Shown: positions 16,490-24,678 of the stretch, piece by piece
Numbering within the stretch: position 1 is the stretch's first letter
Layout of the letters: each line of letters begins with the position of its first letter
Source of the DNA: Bradyrhizobium cenepequi
GTDB taxonomy: Bacteria > Pseudomonadota > Alphaproteobacteria > Rhizobiales > Xanthobacteraceae
Assembly: GCF_020329485.1 (NCBI RefSeq)
Contig: NZ_JAGKJI010000065.1
Span: 1 to 33,613, forward strand
Direction of reading: 5' to 3'
Length of the DNA stretch: 33,613 bases
Position numbers and translations under genes: made by a program
Notes under the pieces: model-generated
What the model was told of the DNA's origin: nothing
Database searches by the model: none
The model's input: only the letters and a program-made list of their open reading frames with translations

Positions 16490-16784
16490 TCGGTTCGCTT
16501 TAGACTAGCGGCGAAATCTGCGTTCCGTCGATGTCCATCCGACCAATCAGCACAACCATTCCGCCGCTGCGGTAAAAACGTCGTTTTTCGCTCTTCAAGC
16601 ACGGCCACAACACTTTTCGCGTGCGCAACGCCGATTGTTGAGATGAAACCGCTGCAGTCAAACGGCGCCGCACTGGTCACCGAGTCAGGAGTCACAATGA
16701 GGCTTGCCCGATTGATCCTATGGAAATGCTCAAGACAGCGCCCGTCGCATGATTGTCGATCTGTAATCCAATCGCTGCGCGCCT
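16490..16784. other. No supported gene
   Basis: Between the hemN pseudogene promoter and the modA fragment. A GTGAC/GTCAC-rich patch near 16675-16700 is visible, but no gene. Confidence 0.35.
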
Positions 16785-16986
16785 TATGAGCTGTCTCAAT
16801 TGGCCGGGAATGAGACTAGTGCGCGCTGGCTGATGCCGCCGGAGCTCTATGATCCGATCCGGCAAGACGCCGGGGCGTTGAAGAGCGGAGTCGAAAAGGA
16901 GGCGGCGTGGGCCTTCGTCAATTTTCTGAAATGCCCGGAGGTTCGAGCGATCGTCGGGCGCCACGGTTACGTACTCGGGCCAGAGC
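16785..16986 (+). pseudogene. modA: modA C-terminal fragment (molybdate-binding protein)
   Basis: The plus strand reads 'ELSQLAGNETSARWLMPPEL', then 'YDPIRQDAGALKSGVEKEAA' and 'AFVNFLKCPEVRAIVGRHGY'. That is the C-terminal lobe of the periplasmic molybdate-binding protein ModA, which ends with 'GP.AR.I...GY'. The first two thirds and the signal peptide are missing, and the stop codon is lost so the frame continues into modB. Molybdate uptake feeds the nitrogenase cofactor, consistent with a symbiosis island. A functional set must lie elsewhere. Confidence 0.75.
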
Positions 16987-16995
16987 TGAACCGCA

Positions 16996-17261
16996 TGGAC
17001 TCCCTCTCGGCTGAGATGTGGCAATCGGCTGGACTGACGGTCGAGCTCGTTAGCCTCACGACCGTGATCTTATTGATTGTCGGTACGCCGCTCGCCTGGT
17101 GGCAGGCGCGATCAAAAGTCTTATGGACGGAGGCCGTGGTCACGCTCGTTGCGCTGCACTTGCTGCTGATACACAGCGTGCTCGGCTTCGATCTGCTTGG
17201 CAGCATTTCCAACCTTCCAGAAGCCCATGCTAGTTGGGGACGTGGTCCTTGGGGGTATTAA
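16996..17261 (+). pseudogene. modB: modB N-terminal fragment (molybdate permease)
   Basis: From ATG 16996: MDSLSAEMWQSAGLTVELVS, then the membrane segment 'LTTVILLIVGTPLAWWQARS', then 'VVTLVALHLLLIHSVLGFDL', typical of ModB's first two helices. After about 17200 the similarity is lost, and the rest of the permease, including its EAA loop, is absent. It is fused in frame to the modA relic, the natural gene order. Substitutions such as H for P in the 'LPLVLPPTVLGF' region show long decay. Confidence 0.75.
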
Positions 17262-17337
17262 CGGCTGCCCCTGAATTCGTGGGTGTGAGTGAGATCAAAT
17301 GCAAAATCTCCAAGCTGGCGCTCATACTCGCCATAGT

Positions 17338-17370
17338 AAAAAAAGCCCGGCCCCCTTTCGGCGGCCGGGC
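17338..17370 (-). terminator. Strong intrinsic terminator
   Basis: GCCCGGCC (17345-17352) and GGCCGGGC (17363-17370) form a perfect 8-bp stem followed on the minus strand by seven U. It points at a minus-strand transcript coming from the right, where only an AraC-like relic remains. Confidence 0.8.
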
Positions 17371-17534
17371 GAAAGTCAGTCTCGGAGGAGCGACGCTGCT
17401 ACACATCGCCCAGCTTCCGTCGGCAGAGGGAGGGTGCCGACGGTTCATTTACGGCGAGGGCATTCGCCGTTAACTCTAGCCGCGGGAAGGCGGATATCCG
17501 TTCCAAACGAGATCTGGTTTCGCTTCCTTCTGTT

Positions 17535-17735
17535 CTATCGAAAACAAGATCTAGGGAATTCGGCCCAACGCTCGCATGCAACAAGGTCGACAACGGCGTC
17601 AGTTTTCCCTTTACGTAACCTTAGGATGGTCGTCAAAGATTGTGAGATGAACCCCACGGAAAAGAGGATGTCCGTCAACGCTTCACCACCGATTGATCGC
17701 CATCCACGACGGAACTGACGTCGTGCGTGCGCCAT
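17535..17735 (-). pseudogene. Possible AraC-family regulator relic
   Basis: The minus strand reads 'MAHARRQFRRGWRSIGGEAL', 'TDILFSVGFISQSLTTILR'. The spacing recalls the second helix-turn-helix of AraC regulators ('l..ia..vGFssqShFtt.Frr..G.tP'), with F and P of the motif replaced. The strong terminator downstream (17338-17370) fits a former minus-strand gene. This is a weak call based on about 40 residues. Confidence 0.3.
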
Positions 17736-17810
17736 TTGCACCAGACCATGCGTTTTTCCTATGCGGCATTTCGTAGGATTGATAAAATCGATTGTTTTGA
17801 TGGGATGCAT

Positions 17811-18335
17811 CTACACTATTGATACATAACGACATCCGCTCAGGGGCCTTGATCTAAATCGCGTCGTTCGCGCCGGACGCTCTGATGACCCAGCGTAAGC
17901 TCTGGCCGCATAGCAATTCCATTCTATCAAGACTCGCGGTGGCCGACCTTTTTACGCGGCCTGGGCCTCCTCGCCCCCTACAAGGCCCGGTGCGGGGTTG
18001 CGCTGCTTTTTAGCGCGAAGAGCGGACGCTAATGGCGGATCAGCTAGGACCCGCCGCGGAAATCTTACAATTGCGCGTTTAGGGCTCAATCGCGAAAGAG
18101 TCCTGAGGGGGCGCGGTGGCCGACGGCTGGTGCGGCGAAGGCAATCGAGGCTTGCACGGACGCGGCTCGCAAACAGCGAGGCAACCGGTTCATCATGGCG
18201 CAGATTGTTTGATGGCCGACAAGGTCTCACTCGGCAATGTGAGAATTGCGACACTATTCTCAATCCTAGTATATCGCGCGGCCGTGCCGCGGGCCGACTA
18301 GACGCACATCATCAGCAGGCTTTCGAGCGGCACGC
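17811..18335. other. No supported gene
   Basis: No gene is recognised. CTTGATCTAAATCGCG near 17850 looks like half of a FixK/FNR-type site with a damaged second half. The remaining frames are arginine-rich shadows. Confidence 0.35.
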
Positions 18336-18370
18336 CATTTGCAAAGATCATCTTGGGCATGGACACGGAC
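18336..18370. repeat. Diverged direct repeat, copy 1
   Basis: A 35-base segment starting CATTTGCA and containing ATCTTGGGC and TGGACACG matches 18636-18670 at 28 of 35 positions, exactly 300 bases apart. It lies just upstream of the hairpins at 18389-18457. Origin unknown. Confidence 0.5.
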
Positions 18371-18379
18371 CGTCACCCG

Positions 18380-18457
18380 TGCCGATGCCCGCAACCTCCA
18401 GGTTGCGGCCCGACGCCACCTTGTTTCCCCTTCCGCAAAGGGCGTCGGGCTTTTTTT
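18380..18457 (+). ncRNA. Candidate small RNA with anti-Shine-Dalgarno loop
   Basis: Two stem-loops follow each other on the plus strand. CCGCAACCT-CC-AGGTTGCGG (18389-18408) is a perfect 9-bp stem with CCUCC at the tip. The terminator hairpin at 18408-18450 follows, whose 23-base loop also holds UUCCCCUUCC. A C/U-rich anti-Shine-Dalgarno loop plus an intrinsic terminator is the plan of several alphaproteobacterial small RNAs. No coding frame leads into it. The 5' end and promoter are not defined, and no known family is recognised. Confidence 0.35.
18408..18457 (+). terminator. Intrinsic terminator with 10-bp stem
   Basis: GCCCGACGCC (18408-18417) pairs perfectly with GGCGTCGGGC (18441-18450) and is followed by seven T. 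The loop of 23 bases is long. It is oriented for a plus-strand transcript. Confidence 0.8.
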
Positions 18458-18635
18458 CGGTCTTCATCTAGACACGCCGTTGCAAGAAAACATCCCGTTG
18501 CCTATGGCAAAGCCTGTTTTGATGATCGTCGGCGGCGTCGGCCAAGACCATGGTGTCGCGTGGCTTGCTCGAATATGCGCACCAAGAGATCGAGGAGACC
18601 ACGTCAATACGCGGGTCGATGCACCGCGCGACCGT

Positions 18636-18670
18636 CATTTGCAGGAATTATCTTGGGCTTGGACACGACC
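18636..18670. repeat. Diverged direct repeat, copy 2
   Basis: Partner of 18336-18370 (28 of 35 identical). This copy is not followed by the hairpins. Confidence 0.5.
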
Positions 18671-19168
18671 CTGTACGCCGCGACAACGCTCACAATGTCT
18701 GGTAATCGAGAAAGTGCCGCAAACCTTCCGCTACCTCTCACCGATGGCTGAAGCGCTCGTGCAGCCCGGCTGCGATCTCCTTTGTGGGGCCTTCGTGATC
18801 CTGCTCGACAAAGACCTTGGCTTGCTCGGTACCCGGACGACCGGGACGACGGCGAGACGCCCTTACCAAAGATGGCGAGGCCAGCTAAACCGACGGGAAT
18901 GCCCGACGGCCTTGCGCTAACGAAGGATGCCTACTCGACGGGATCATCCGCATCAATCTGTATTGGCGAAAACTCGCCGACAGTTTGCCCGCAGGGCGCG
19001 CACTTGCGATCGCGCCATCGCTATTCCATCGCGTGAGGCTCGTCCCCAGCTACGACGAAAGCGGGCTTGCGGAAGGCATGCTGGTGCACAGCAGAGCGAG
19101 GCAGTGCATCGGGCGAGACAAACCTGCTGGCGCAAATGGCTTGGGACGAAGGCCGCCGACAATGACAG
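18671..19168. other. No supported gene
   Basis: No gene is recognised. Frames such as the one giving 'IRINLYWRKLADSLPAGRAL' near 18945-19010 are open over short spans but have no start or family match. Confidence 0.35.
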
Positions 19169-19267
19169 ATGATCAAATCCAATTTTTTAGGGCGGCCCTC
19201 GTCATTTCTGACTGGACTCCTCGTGATCGGTGGCGGCGCGCTGCTGGTTATCGCTGCGGCCATCTAG
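19169..19267 (+). CDS. Possible 32-residue membrane peptide
   Basis: From ATG 19169: MIKSNFLGRPSSF, then a clean hydrophobic helix TGLLVIGGGALLVIAAAI to TAG. The helix composition is unlike the arginine-rich shadows around it. It may be a small membrane protein or the start of a lost gene. The ribosome binding site is unclear. Confidence 0.25.
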   Translation: MIKSNFLGRPSSFLTGLLVIGGGALLVIAAAI

Positions 19268-19414
19268 AATGGACGATGAGACGAACCCATGCTTTGCCAC
19301 GTTTTGCCGCTCATTGTGCGACAACTGCGCGATATGACGAGAGTAGAGATCCCGGCATACATACGGGCGAGGACCGTAGATCGTACAGTTCACTTCCGAG
19401 CTGGATGCATGCAC
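19202..19414 (-). pseudogene. Possible YkgJ-type cysteine-cluster relic
   Basis: The minus strand reads 'SSEVNCTIYGPRPYVCRDLY', which resembles the C-terminal cysteine cluster of YkgJ-type proteins ('gC.iY..RP..CR'). Another frame immediately upstream has 'ENRCQLC', suggesting a frameshift. It overlaps the small plus-strand ORF at 19169-19267, so both cannot be strongly real. Confidence 0.25.
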
Positions 19415-19962
19415 AGTTGGCAGCGGTTTTCAAACCCCGCTAGGCCCGAATGACCGCTCGTGGCTGTCCGGCGTCGTCGCCGAATTTGGAGTTGAGACCC
19501 GCTGGCCCCATCGGCAGCCGCTCGACACCCGTGTATAGAACGTAGATTGTTGAGAACATGCACATTCGATTGTGCAGATCGCATTAGATGAGCAGCGTCG
19601 GCGACATCGCGGCCGCAGCGCAGCTAGATCGATAGCGGCGGATCTCTGGCCTCCGGCCGCTGACCTGACTTCATCAACAAAAAAAGATCGCTGTCCGCGA
19701 ATTACCGAAATCGGTATCCGGCATATCCGAAAACACGCATCCACTAACCAATATTCTGCGTCTGGGCCTTCTTCGGACTAATTATGGATGACGCGTGCTT
19801 GTCTCATAGATGCTTCCTGGAGCTTGGCGTTTGGAAATATTCACGCGACGAGCTCGCGAAGGGACTTGAATCGCACCCAGCGTCAAGTTGTACGTTCTCG
19901 AAGTAGGCGGCGACGGGTCTCCAGCCACGCCAACGCTTTCCAACGAGTAACAAGGATTGCGA
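19415..19962. other. No supported gene
   Basis: No gene is recognised in this stretch left of the short ORF at 19963. Confidence 0.35.
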
Positions 19963-20106
19963 ATGTCTCAACTCTTAGGCTCACGGTACGCCAGTCCCGT
20001 CATCGGCGGCCGTCTGAACTTCCCTGCACCTGGGTCAGCGTCTACACGCGATCGTCTGAAGGAGACCCTCAATATCCGACTGAAGGGCGTCGGCCAACGT
20101 AAGTAG
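19963..20106 (+). CDS. Short ORF upstream of rtxA (47 aa)
   Basis: ATG 19963 has AAGGA seven bases ahead. The product starts MSQLLGSRYASPVIGGRLNF and continues PAPGSASTRDRLKETLNIRL to a basic end. It has protein-like codon use, no hydrophobic segment and no recognised family. It ends about 140-170 bases before rtxA on the same strand, so it could lie in the rtx leader transcript. It may be a real small gene or a gene end left by rearrangement. Confidence 0.35.
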   Translation: MSQLLGSRYASPVIGGRLNFPAPGSASTRDRLKETLNIRLKGVGQRK

Positions 20107-20247
20107 ATTGCCTGACCTGCCCCGTTTGCGATGTGAGATGGTCGATACGCAGTACGGTGTCACGACGCGCCTCAAACCCGCCAGCTACCATGCAGCGCCT
20201 CGGCACGAACCAGCAGCCGGCCGTGCAGCAATGCTCCAGAGCCGCTG

Positions 20248-22755
20248 ATGGATCCAATTATAGTGGAGGATAGTGTGACAAAGCAGCAGCGCTCTCTGCT
20301 GACGCCTGGTCCAATGTCGCTGTCGTCGGCGGTTAAGGCCCAGATGCAGTTTGACCTTGCATCTCGTGATTTTGAGTTCAAGGAACTGACTGCCCGTATG
20401 AGGCGGCTGGTGCTCAATCTGTCGGGAAATGCAGAAGGCTATTCGGCGGTCCCTATTCAGGGAGGTGGCTCTTTTGGAATGGAAGCCGCTCTCTCTTCAT
20501 TCGTCTCCCAGGCCGACAAGCCGCTCGTTTGCATAAACGGCATCTATAGCGAGCGTATTCTCAAAATTCTGCGGTTGTGGGGCATTCACGCGGTGACGCT
20601 TGTCAAGCGAGCCACCGAGCCTTTGGACCCTCAGGAAGTTGCCGAGTGTCTGAGCCAAGATCAAGCTATCACGCACGTATGTTTTGTTCATTGCGAGACC
20701 ACGACCGGGATTGTCAATCCGCTCGATGCGATCGTAGAGGGTGCGAGACGACGCGACGTAAAGACCATCGTTGACGGGATGAGTTCTTTCGGCGCCATCC
20801 AAATCGACCTAAGCCATGGCGGACCAGACGTCCTGGTTACGTCTAGCAACAAGTGCATAGAGGGTCCCCCGGGAGTAGCTTTTGTCATTGCTTCTCGCGA
20901 GCTGCTTGAGAATGCGGTTCAAGCACCAAGATCCTTTGTGCTCGACGTTAGGGATCAATGGCTTTCGCTCGAACGCACAGGTGAATGGCGGTCTACCCCT
21001 CCCACGCATATTGTTCAGGCTACCACAAAGGCGTTGGAGATTCTGGACGACGAAGGCATTGATGGCAGGCGCCGCAGGTATGAGAAGATAAGGGACGACA
21101 TCATCAAAGAACTCGAAGGCGTGGTGACCCCCCTTCTCTCGGCACACTTGCAGTCGCCAATCTGCGTCGCGTTCACTGCGCCAACTGGGATTTCGGATCA
21201 AGCCGCGTTCGATGGGCTATATAGCTACTTGGCAGCCCATAACCTTTACGTCTACTCGAAGCTACATCTTCCCACCCAGAGTTTTCGGATTGGCTGTATC
21301 GGGGAAATCCAATCCAGTTGGATCGAGCAGTTGGGGTGCGCCCTTCGCACGTTTTTCCGATCCGGTGGCAATCTCTTTGCCGGGCGGGTGTCACCCCAAG
21401 AGACTTGCGGGAGTCGTGCAGAGATATCGCCTCCACTCGCTACCACCTCGCGCCGCCCATTTTCTACCGAAACCGCTGTTCTGCACGCGGGATACCGTAG
21501 CGACCCCACAACCAAAGCTGTGGCAGTGCCGATTTACCAGAATACGGCCTATGAACTCGACGGCGATCTAAACCATATTGCTAACGTCTACAACGTAAAA
21601 GCCGATGGTTTCACCTATACCCGAATTATCAATCCCACCACCCGCGCGCTGGAAAGAAGGTATGCCGCGGTCGATATGGGAAGGGATTCGCTCGCTGTTG
21701 CATCGGGTCAGGCAGCGACGTTCCTTGCGATTGTAAACTTGTCGAGCGGCGAGGTGGGGGACAATGTCGTCGCCTCCCCGTACTTATATGGCAATACCTG
21801 GAACCTACTGCACAACACGTTAAGACGCCTTGGTATTGGCGTTAGGACGGCAGACCCTCGAAAGCCCCAGAGTTTCGAATCTGCCATTGATGATCGCACG
21901 ATTTGTCTCTTCGGAGAGGTGATCTCGAATCCCTGCCTGGTTCCGCTTCCTGTTAAGCGGCTGGCAGAGATTGGCAGAAAGCACGGCATCCCCTTGGTCG
22001 TGGACAATACGACGACCCCACTGGTGTGCCGGCCGTCAGCTCTCGGCGTTGCGATCACGACGTACTCCGCGACCAAATACATTTGCGGCCATGGCACAAC
22101 GCTAGGCGGACTAGTCGTTGATAACGGCGAGTTCAATTACCGAGGAAGCTCCCGCTTTCCATTGTTTAAGAATCCCGACGATGCCCACGGTGGCATTATC
22201 TGGCGCGACGCGCTGCGGGACATCGACGATCTTGGACAGAGCGAGTTTCTCTTAAAGGCTCGAATGACTTGGTTGCGGGACACCGGCGCGGCCATCGCTC
22301 CCTTTGCAAGCTTTCAACTCATTCAAGGGCTCGAAACACTGCATCTGCGCATGAGGCAGCACTGCGCGAACGCCGAGATCGTGGCCGACTTCCTTCAAAA
22401 ACATCCAAAAGTGCACCGCGTCTTCTACCCAGGCCTCTTTCAAGGAGCCGATCGGGAAATCGTCGATGAGACACTCGATAACGGGTACGGATACGGGGCG
22501 ATGGTCATGTTTGAGGTGGAGAATGAACAAGCCGGTCGCAAGTTCATCCAAAACGTCGACTTGATGTACCACGTTTCGAATGTAGGGGATGCCCGCACGC
22601 TGGTGACGCATCCTGTTTCAACTACTCACACCACCGTCCCACGGGAAACGCGTGAAGCCGCCGGCATATTCGGTGGCTCGATCCGGCTTTGCGTCGGCAT
22701 CGAAGACGTTAACGACATCATCAACGATTTGGACAAGGCGCTTTCGGCAATCTGA
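20248..22755 (+). CDS. rtxA: Rhizobitoxine biosynthesis bifunctional PLP enzyme RtxA
   Basis: An 835-residue two-domain protein. Residues about 15-375 are a class V aminotransferase close in style to 2-aminoethylphosphonate transaminases: LLTPGPMSLS near the start, then 'VTSSNKCIEGPPG' with the probable PLP lysine K202. Residues about 405-835 are an O-acetylhomoserine sulfhydrylase/cystathionine gamma-synthase-type domain: 'FTYTRIINPTTRALERR', 'VASGQAATF' and 'TYSATKYICGHGTTLGG' with K610. In B. elkanii RtxA, the N-terminal half is needed for serinol formation and the C-terminal half for dihydrorhizobitoxine. ATG 20248 has no good ribosome site; GTG 20275 follows GGAGGA by four bases and is a likely alternative start. 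First gene of the rtx operon. Confidence 0.92.
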   Translation: MDPIIVEDSVTKQQRSLLTPGPMSLSSAVKAQMQFDLASRDFEFKELTARMRRLVLNLSGNAEGYSAVPIQGGGSFGMEAALSSFVSQADKPLVCINGIYSERILKILRLWGIHAVTLVKRATEPLDPQEVAECLSQDQAITHVCFVHCETTTGIVNPLDAIVEGARRRDVKTIVDGMSSFGAIQIDLSHGGPDVLVTSSNKCIEGPPGVAFVIASRELLENAVQAPRSFVLDVRDQWLSLERTGEWRSTPPTHIVQATTKALEILDDEGIDGRRRRYEKIRDDIIKELEGVVTPLLSAHLQSPICVAFTAPTGISDQAAFDGLYSYLAAHNLYVYSKLHLPTQSFRIGCIGEIQSSWIEQLGCALRTFFRSGGNLFAGRVSPQETCGSRAEISPPLATTSRRPFSTETAVLHAGYRSDPTTKAVAVPIYQNTAYELDGDLNHIANVYNVKADGFTYTRIINPTTRALERRYAAVDMGRDSLAVASGQAATFLAIVNLSSGEVGDNVVASPYLYGNTWNLLHNTLRRLGIGVRTADPRKPQSFESAIDDRTICLFGEVISNPCLVPLPVKRLAEIGRKHGIPLVVDNTTTPLVCRPSALGVAITTYSATKYICGHGTTLGGLVVDNGEFNYRGSSRFPLFKNPDDAHGGIIWRDALRDIDDLGQSEFLLKARMTWLRDTGAAIAPFASFQLIQGLETLHLRMRQHCANAEIVADFLQKHPKVHRVFYPGLFQGADREIVDETLDNGYGYGAMVMFEVENEQAGRKFIQNVDLMYHVSNVGDARTLVTHPVSTTHTTVPRETREAAGIFGGSIRLCVGIEDVNDIINDLDKALSAI

Positions 22756-22786
22756 CAACCTGAAAGGCCATCAGAAAGGGTTTCCC

Positions 22787-23851
22787 ATGAAACAGACAGA
22801 TGCTTGGAAACTGAGGTCGTCACGCTTCGAGACCGTTCAATTCAGCCGCGAGATCAACAAACAGCTCTCCAACCTAAAACCTGACAACGTGAAGGGAGCG
22901 GTATATATCGCGAAAGATTATGCCGTAATTGCAGCTTGCGTGCTCGCGACGCTCTATGTGTCGTGGTGGCTATATCCGCTCGCTGTTCTATTTATCGCCG
23001 CCCACCAGCGTGGATTGACGACAATCTCTCACGATGCCGCTCACCGCACCCTCGCGAGGAATACCACATGGAACTACGTCCTGGGGATTCTGTTCGCGGC
23101 CTATCCCCTGTTCCAGCGTCATTGGGCATACCGGATTTCACACGTCTACTTGCATCATCCGTATCTCGGTGACCCGGAGAAGGACCCTGATCTAAAATTC
23201 TTCCTGGCAAGCGGTGTTTACGACGTCCACCCTCCGGGTCGATACGCCTTTAATATCATCTGGAAGCCGATCTTGGGTGGCGCGACAGTCGCGTATCTCA
23301 AGTATCTTTGGCAGAATCGTTTTTCGATAACTGATATCGAGGACCAGAAAACGAGTCGTTCGGGCATACTTGTCGACAAGTATGGCTTTTATCTTTTCTG
23401 GATCGCGATACTGATCGGATCATATTCTTTTGGGCTCATCCACATTGTCATCCTGTTTTGGATTGTGCCCTATCTCACCACGTTTCAGGTCCTCGGCTGG
23501 TTCATCGAAATCGCCGAACACTCACCCATGTGCGAGACAGAGACCAAGAACGTCTATCTAACTCGGAACAGAAAAGGGAATTTTCTTGAGCGAAGCATCT
23601 TTGGGCTGAACTTGGATGAATACCACCTTGAGCACCATCTTTCGCCCGGTATTCCTTTCTGGCTCCTGCACAACGCTCAAACAATTCGAATGCAAGATCC
23701 TCAGTACGCACGTGTTGCGTCAAGTTGGGGCGGGCTTTTCGTCAAAGGTCCTCAAGGCCAACCGAGCGTAATGGCTCAGTTGAAGGAACGAAATCGACGA
23801 TTGTATGAGCAGTCTGTGGCCAGCGCTAGCACGAAGGAGCAACTAGCTTGA
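22787..23851 (+). CDS. rtxC: Dihydrorhizobitoxine desaturase RtxC
   Basis: A 354-residue membrane desaturase starting at ATG 22787 (AAAGGG upstream), 31 bases after rtxA. It has the three histidine boxes of membrane di-iron desaturases: HDAAH (82-86), HVYLHH (119-124) and HLEHH (280-284), plus 'EIAEH' (241-245). Hydrophobic segments lie around residues 45-70, 95-110 and 200-240. In B. elkanii the rtxC product carries out the last step, introducing the trans double bond into dihydrorhizobitoxine; rtxC mutants accumulate that compound. All boxes are present, so it should be active. Its stop overlaps the next start (TTGA). Confidence 0.92.
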   Translation: MKQTDAWKLRSSRFETVQFSREINKQLSNLKPDNVKGAVYIAKDYAVIAACVLATLYVSWWLYPLAVLFIAAHQRGLTTISHDAAHRTLARNTTWNYVLGILFAAYPLFQRHWAYRISHVYLHHPYLGDPEKDPDLKFFLASGVYDVHPPGRYAFNIIWKPILGGATVAYLKYLWQNRFSITDIEDQKTSRSGILVDKYGFYLFWIAILIGSYSFGLIHIVILFWIVPYLTTFQVLGWFIEIAEHSPMCETETKNVYLTRNRKGNFLERSIFGLNLDEYHLEHHLSPGIPFWLLHNAQTIRMQDPQYARVASSWGGLFVKGPQGQPSVMAQLKERNRRLYEQSVASASTKEQLA

Positions 23852-24678
23852 TATCGCAACGGGCAGACTCGATCCGAGCCGTTGTCGGCGTCACCTCAAA
23901 CCGTCTCTTGGTCGATGGTGTGCACCGCGACTGGTTGCGGCGCAAGTACGTGCAAGCCCTGGTTCGTTATGCGGGAGTGGCGTGCGTGATATTGCCGACT
24001 ATCGATGCTGACGACGCGGACTTCGATAGCGATCTGGTAATCATGCCCAGGCTCGACGGCCTGGTATTGACCGGTGATGAATCGAATATTGATCCTGCCA
24101 TCTTAAGGTCGCCTGCTCCCTGTACATTGACAAGCCAGCAAGAAGTTGAAGTTGGCATACGCGATCGTCCACGCGATAGGCTGTCCGCTGCCGCCATTGA
24201 GAGGGCCATCGCCCTCCGAATGCCAATATTGGGCATTTGCCGCGGCCTTCAGGAGCTTAATGTCTATCTAGGAGGCACGCTTCACTCGTCTCTTTCAGAT
24301 TGGAAGCGGGAAAGTGGAGAGATACATGCTGAGAACGCCGACCTTCCAAGGGATCGTCAGTACGATGTGACGCATAGCGTGAGGATATGTTCTGATGGTG
24401 TGCTCTTTCCGATTGCGAGTGTGCTCGAAGCCCAAGTTAACTCTCTGCATAATCAAGGCATAGCGAAGCTCGCTGCTGCGCTGAAGCCAGAGGCCTGGTC
24501 GTCCGACGGCCTCGTCGAAGCTGCTTCTATAATTAAGGCGCCGACGCTGCAGATTGGTGTGCAGTGGCACCCCGAATGGCACGTTGCCACAGATCCCCTG
24601 AGCAAGCACATCTTTAAAGCATTTGGAGAGGCTTGCGTTGCGCACCGCCAACAAAATGGACGACAGGACATATTGTGA
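23848..24678 (+). CDS. rtxD: Class I glutamine amidotransferase/gamma-glutamyl hydrolase-like protein RtxD
   Basis: 276 residues from TTG 23848, with AAGGAG eight bases ahead and a TTGA overlap with rtxC. It belongs to the peptidase C26/PuuD type. The nucleophile elbow is 'PILGICRGLQELNVYLGG' with C131, 'VNSLHNQGI' gives the loop near residue 201, and 'VQWHPEWH' supplies H241 and E243. PuuD-type enzymes hydrolyse gamma-glutamyl amides such as gamma-glutamyl-GABA; no synthetase domain is attached. Its place next to a PuuA-like ligase (26980) suggests removal of a gamma-glutamyl group. The letter D follows gene order in the known rtxACDEFG cluster and is from memory. Confidence 0.85.
   Translation: MISQRADSIRAVVGVTSNRLLVDGVHRDWLRRKYVQALVRYAGVACVILPTIDADDADFDSDLVIMPRLDGLVLTGDESNIDPAILRSPAPCTLTSQQEVEVGIRDRPRDRLSAAAIERAIALRMPILGICRGLQELNVYLGGTLHSSLSDWKRESGEIHAENADLPRDRQYDVTHSVRICSDGVLFPIASVLEAQVNSLHNQGIAKLAAALKPEAWSSDGLVEAASIIKAPTLQIGVQWHPEWHVATDPLSKHIFKAFGEACVAHRQQNGRQDIL

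Noticed and set aside
17848..17866. FixK/FNR-type site CTTGATCTAAATCGCG
   Set aside because: Only the left half matches; the TCAA right half is lost and no gene follows.
20195..20225. Sigma-54 promoter ahead of rtxA (GGCAC near 20200)
   Set aside because: The GG and GC elements are one base out of register, so the -24/-12 consensus is not met.
24633..24674. Longer rtxE start at TTG 24633
   Set aside because: It would overlap rtxD by 46 bases; GTG 24675 gives the same GTGA coupling seen at the other junctions.
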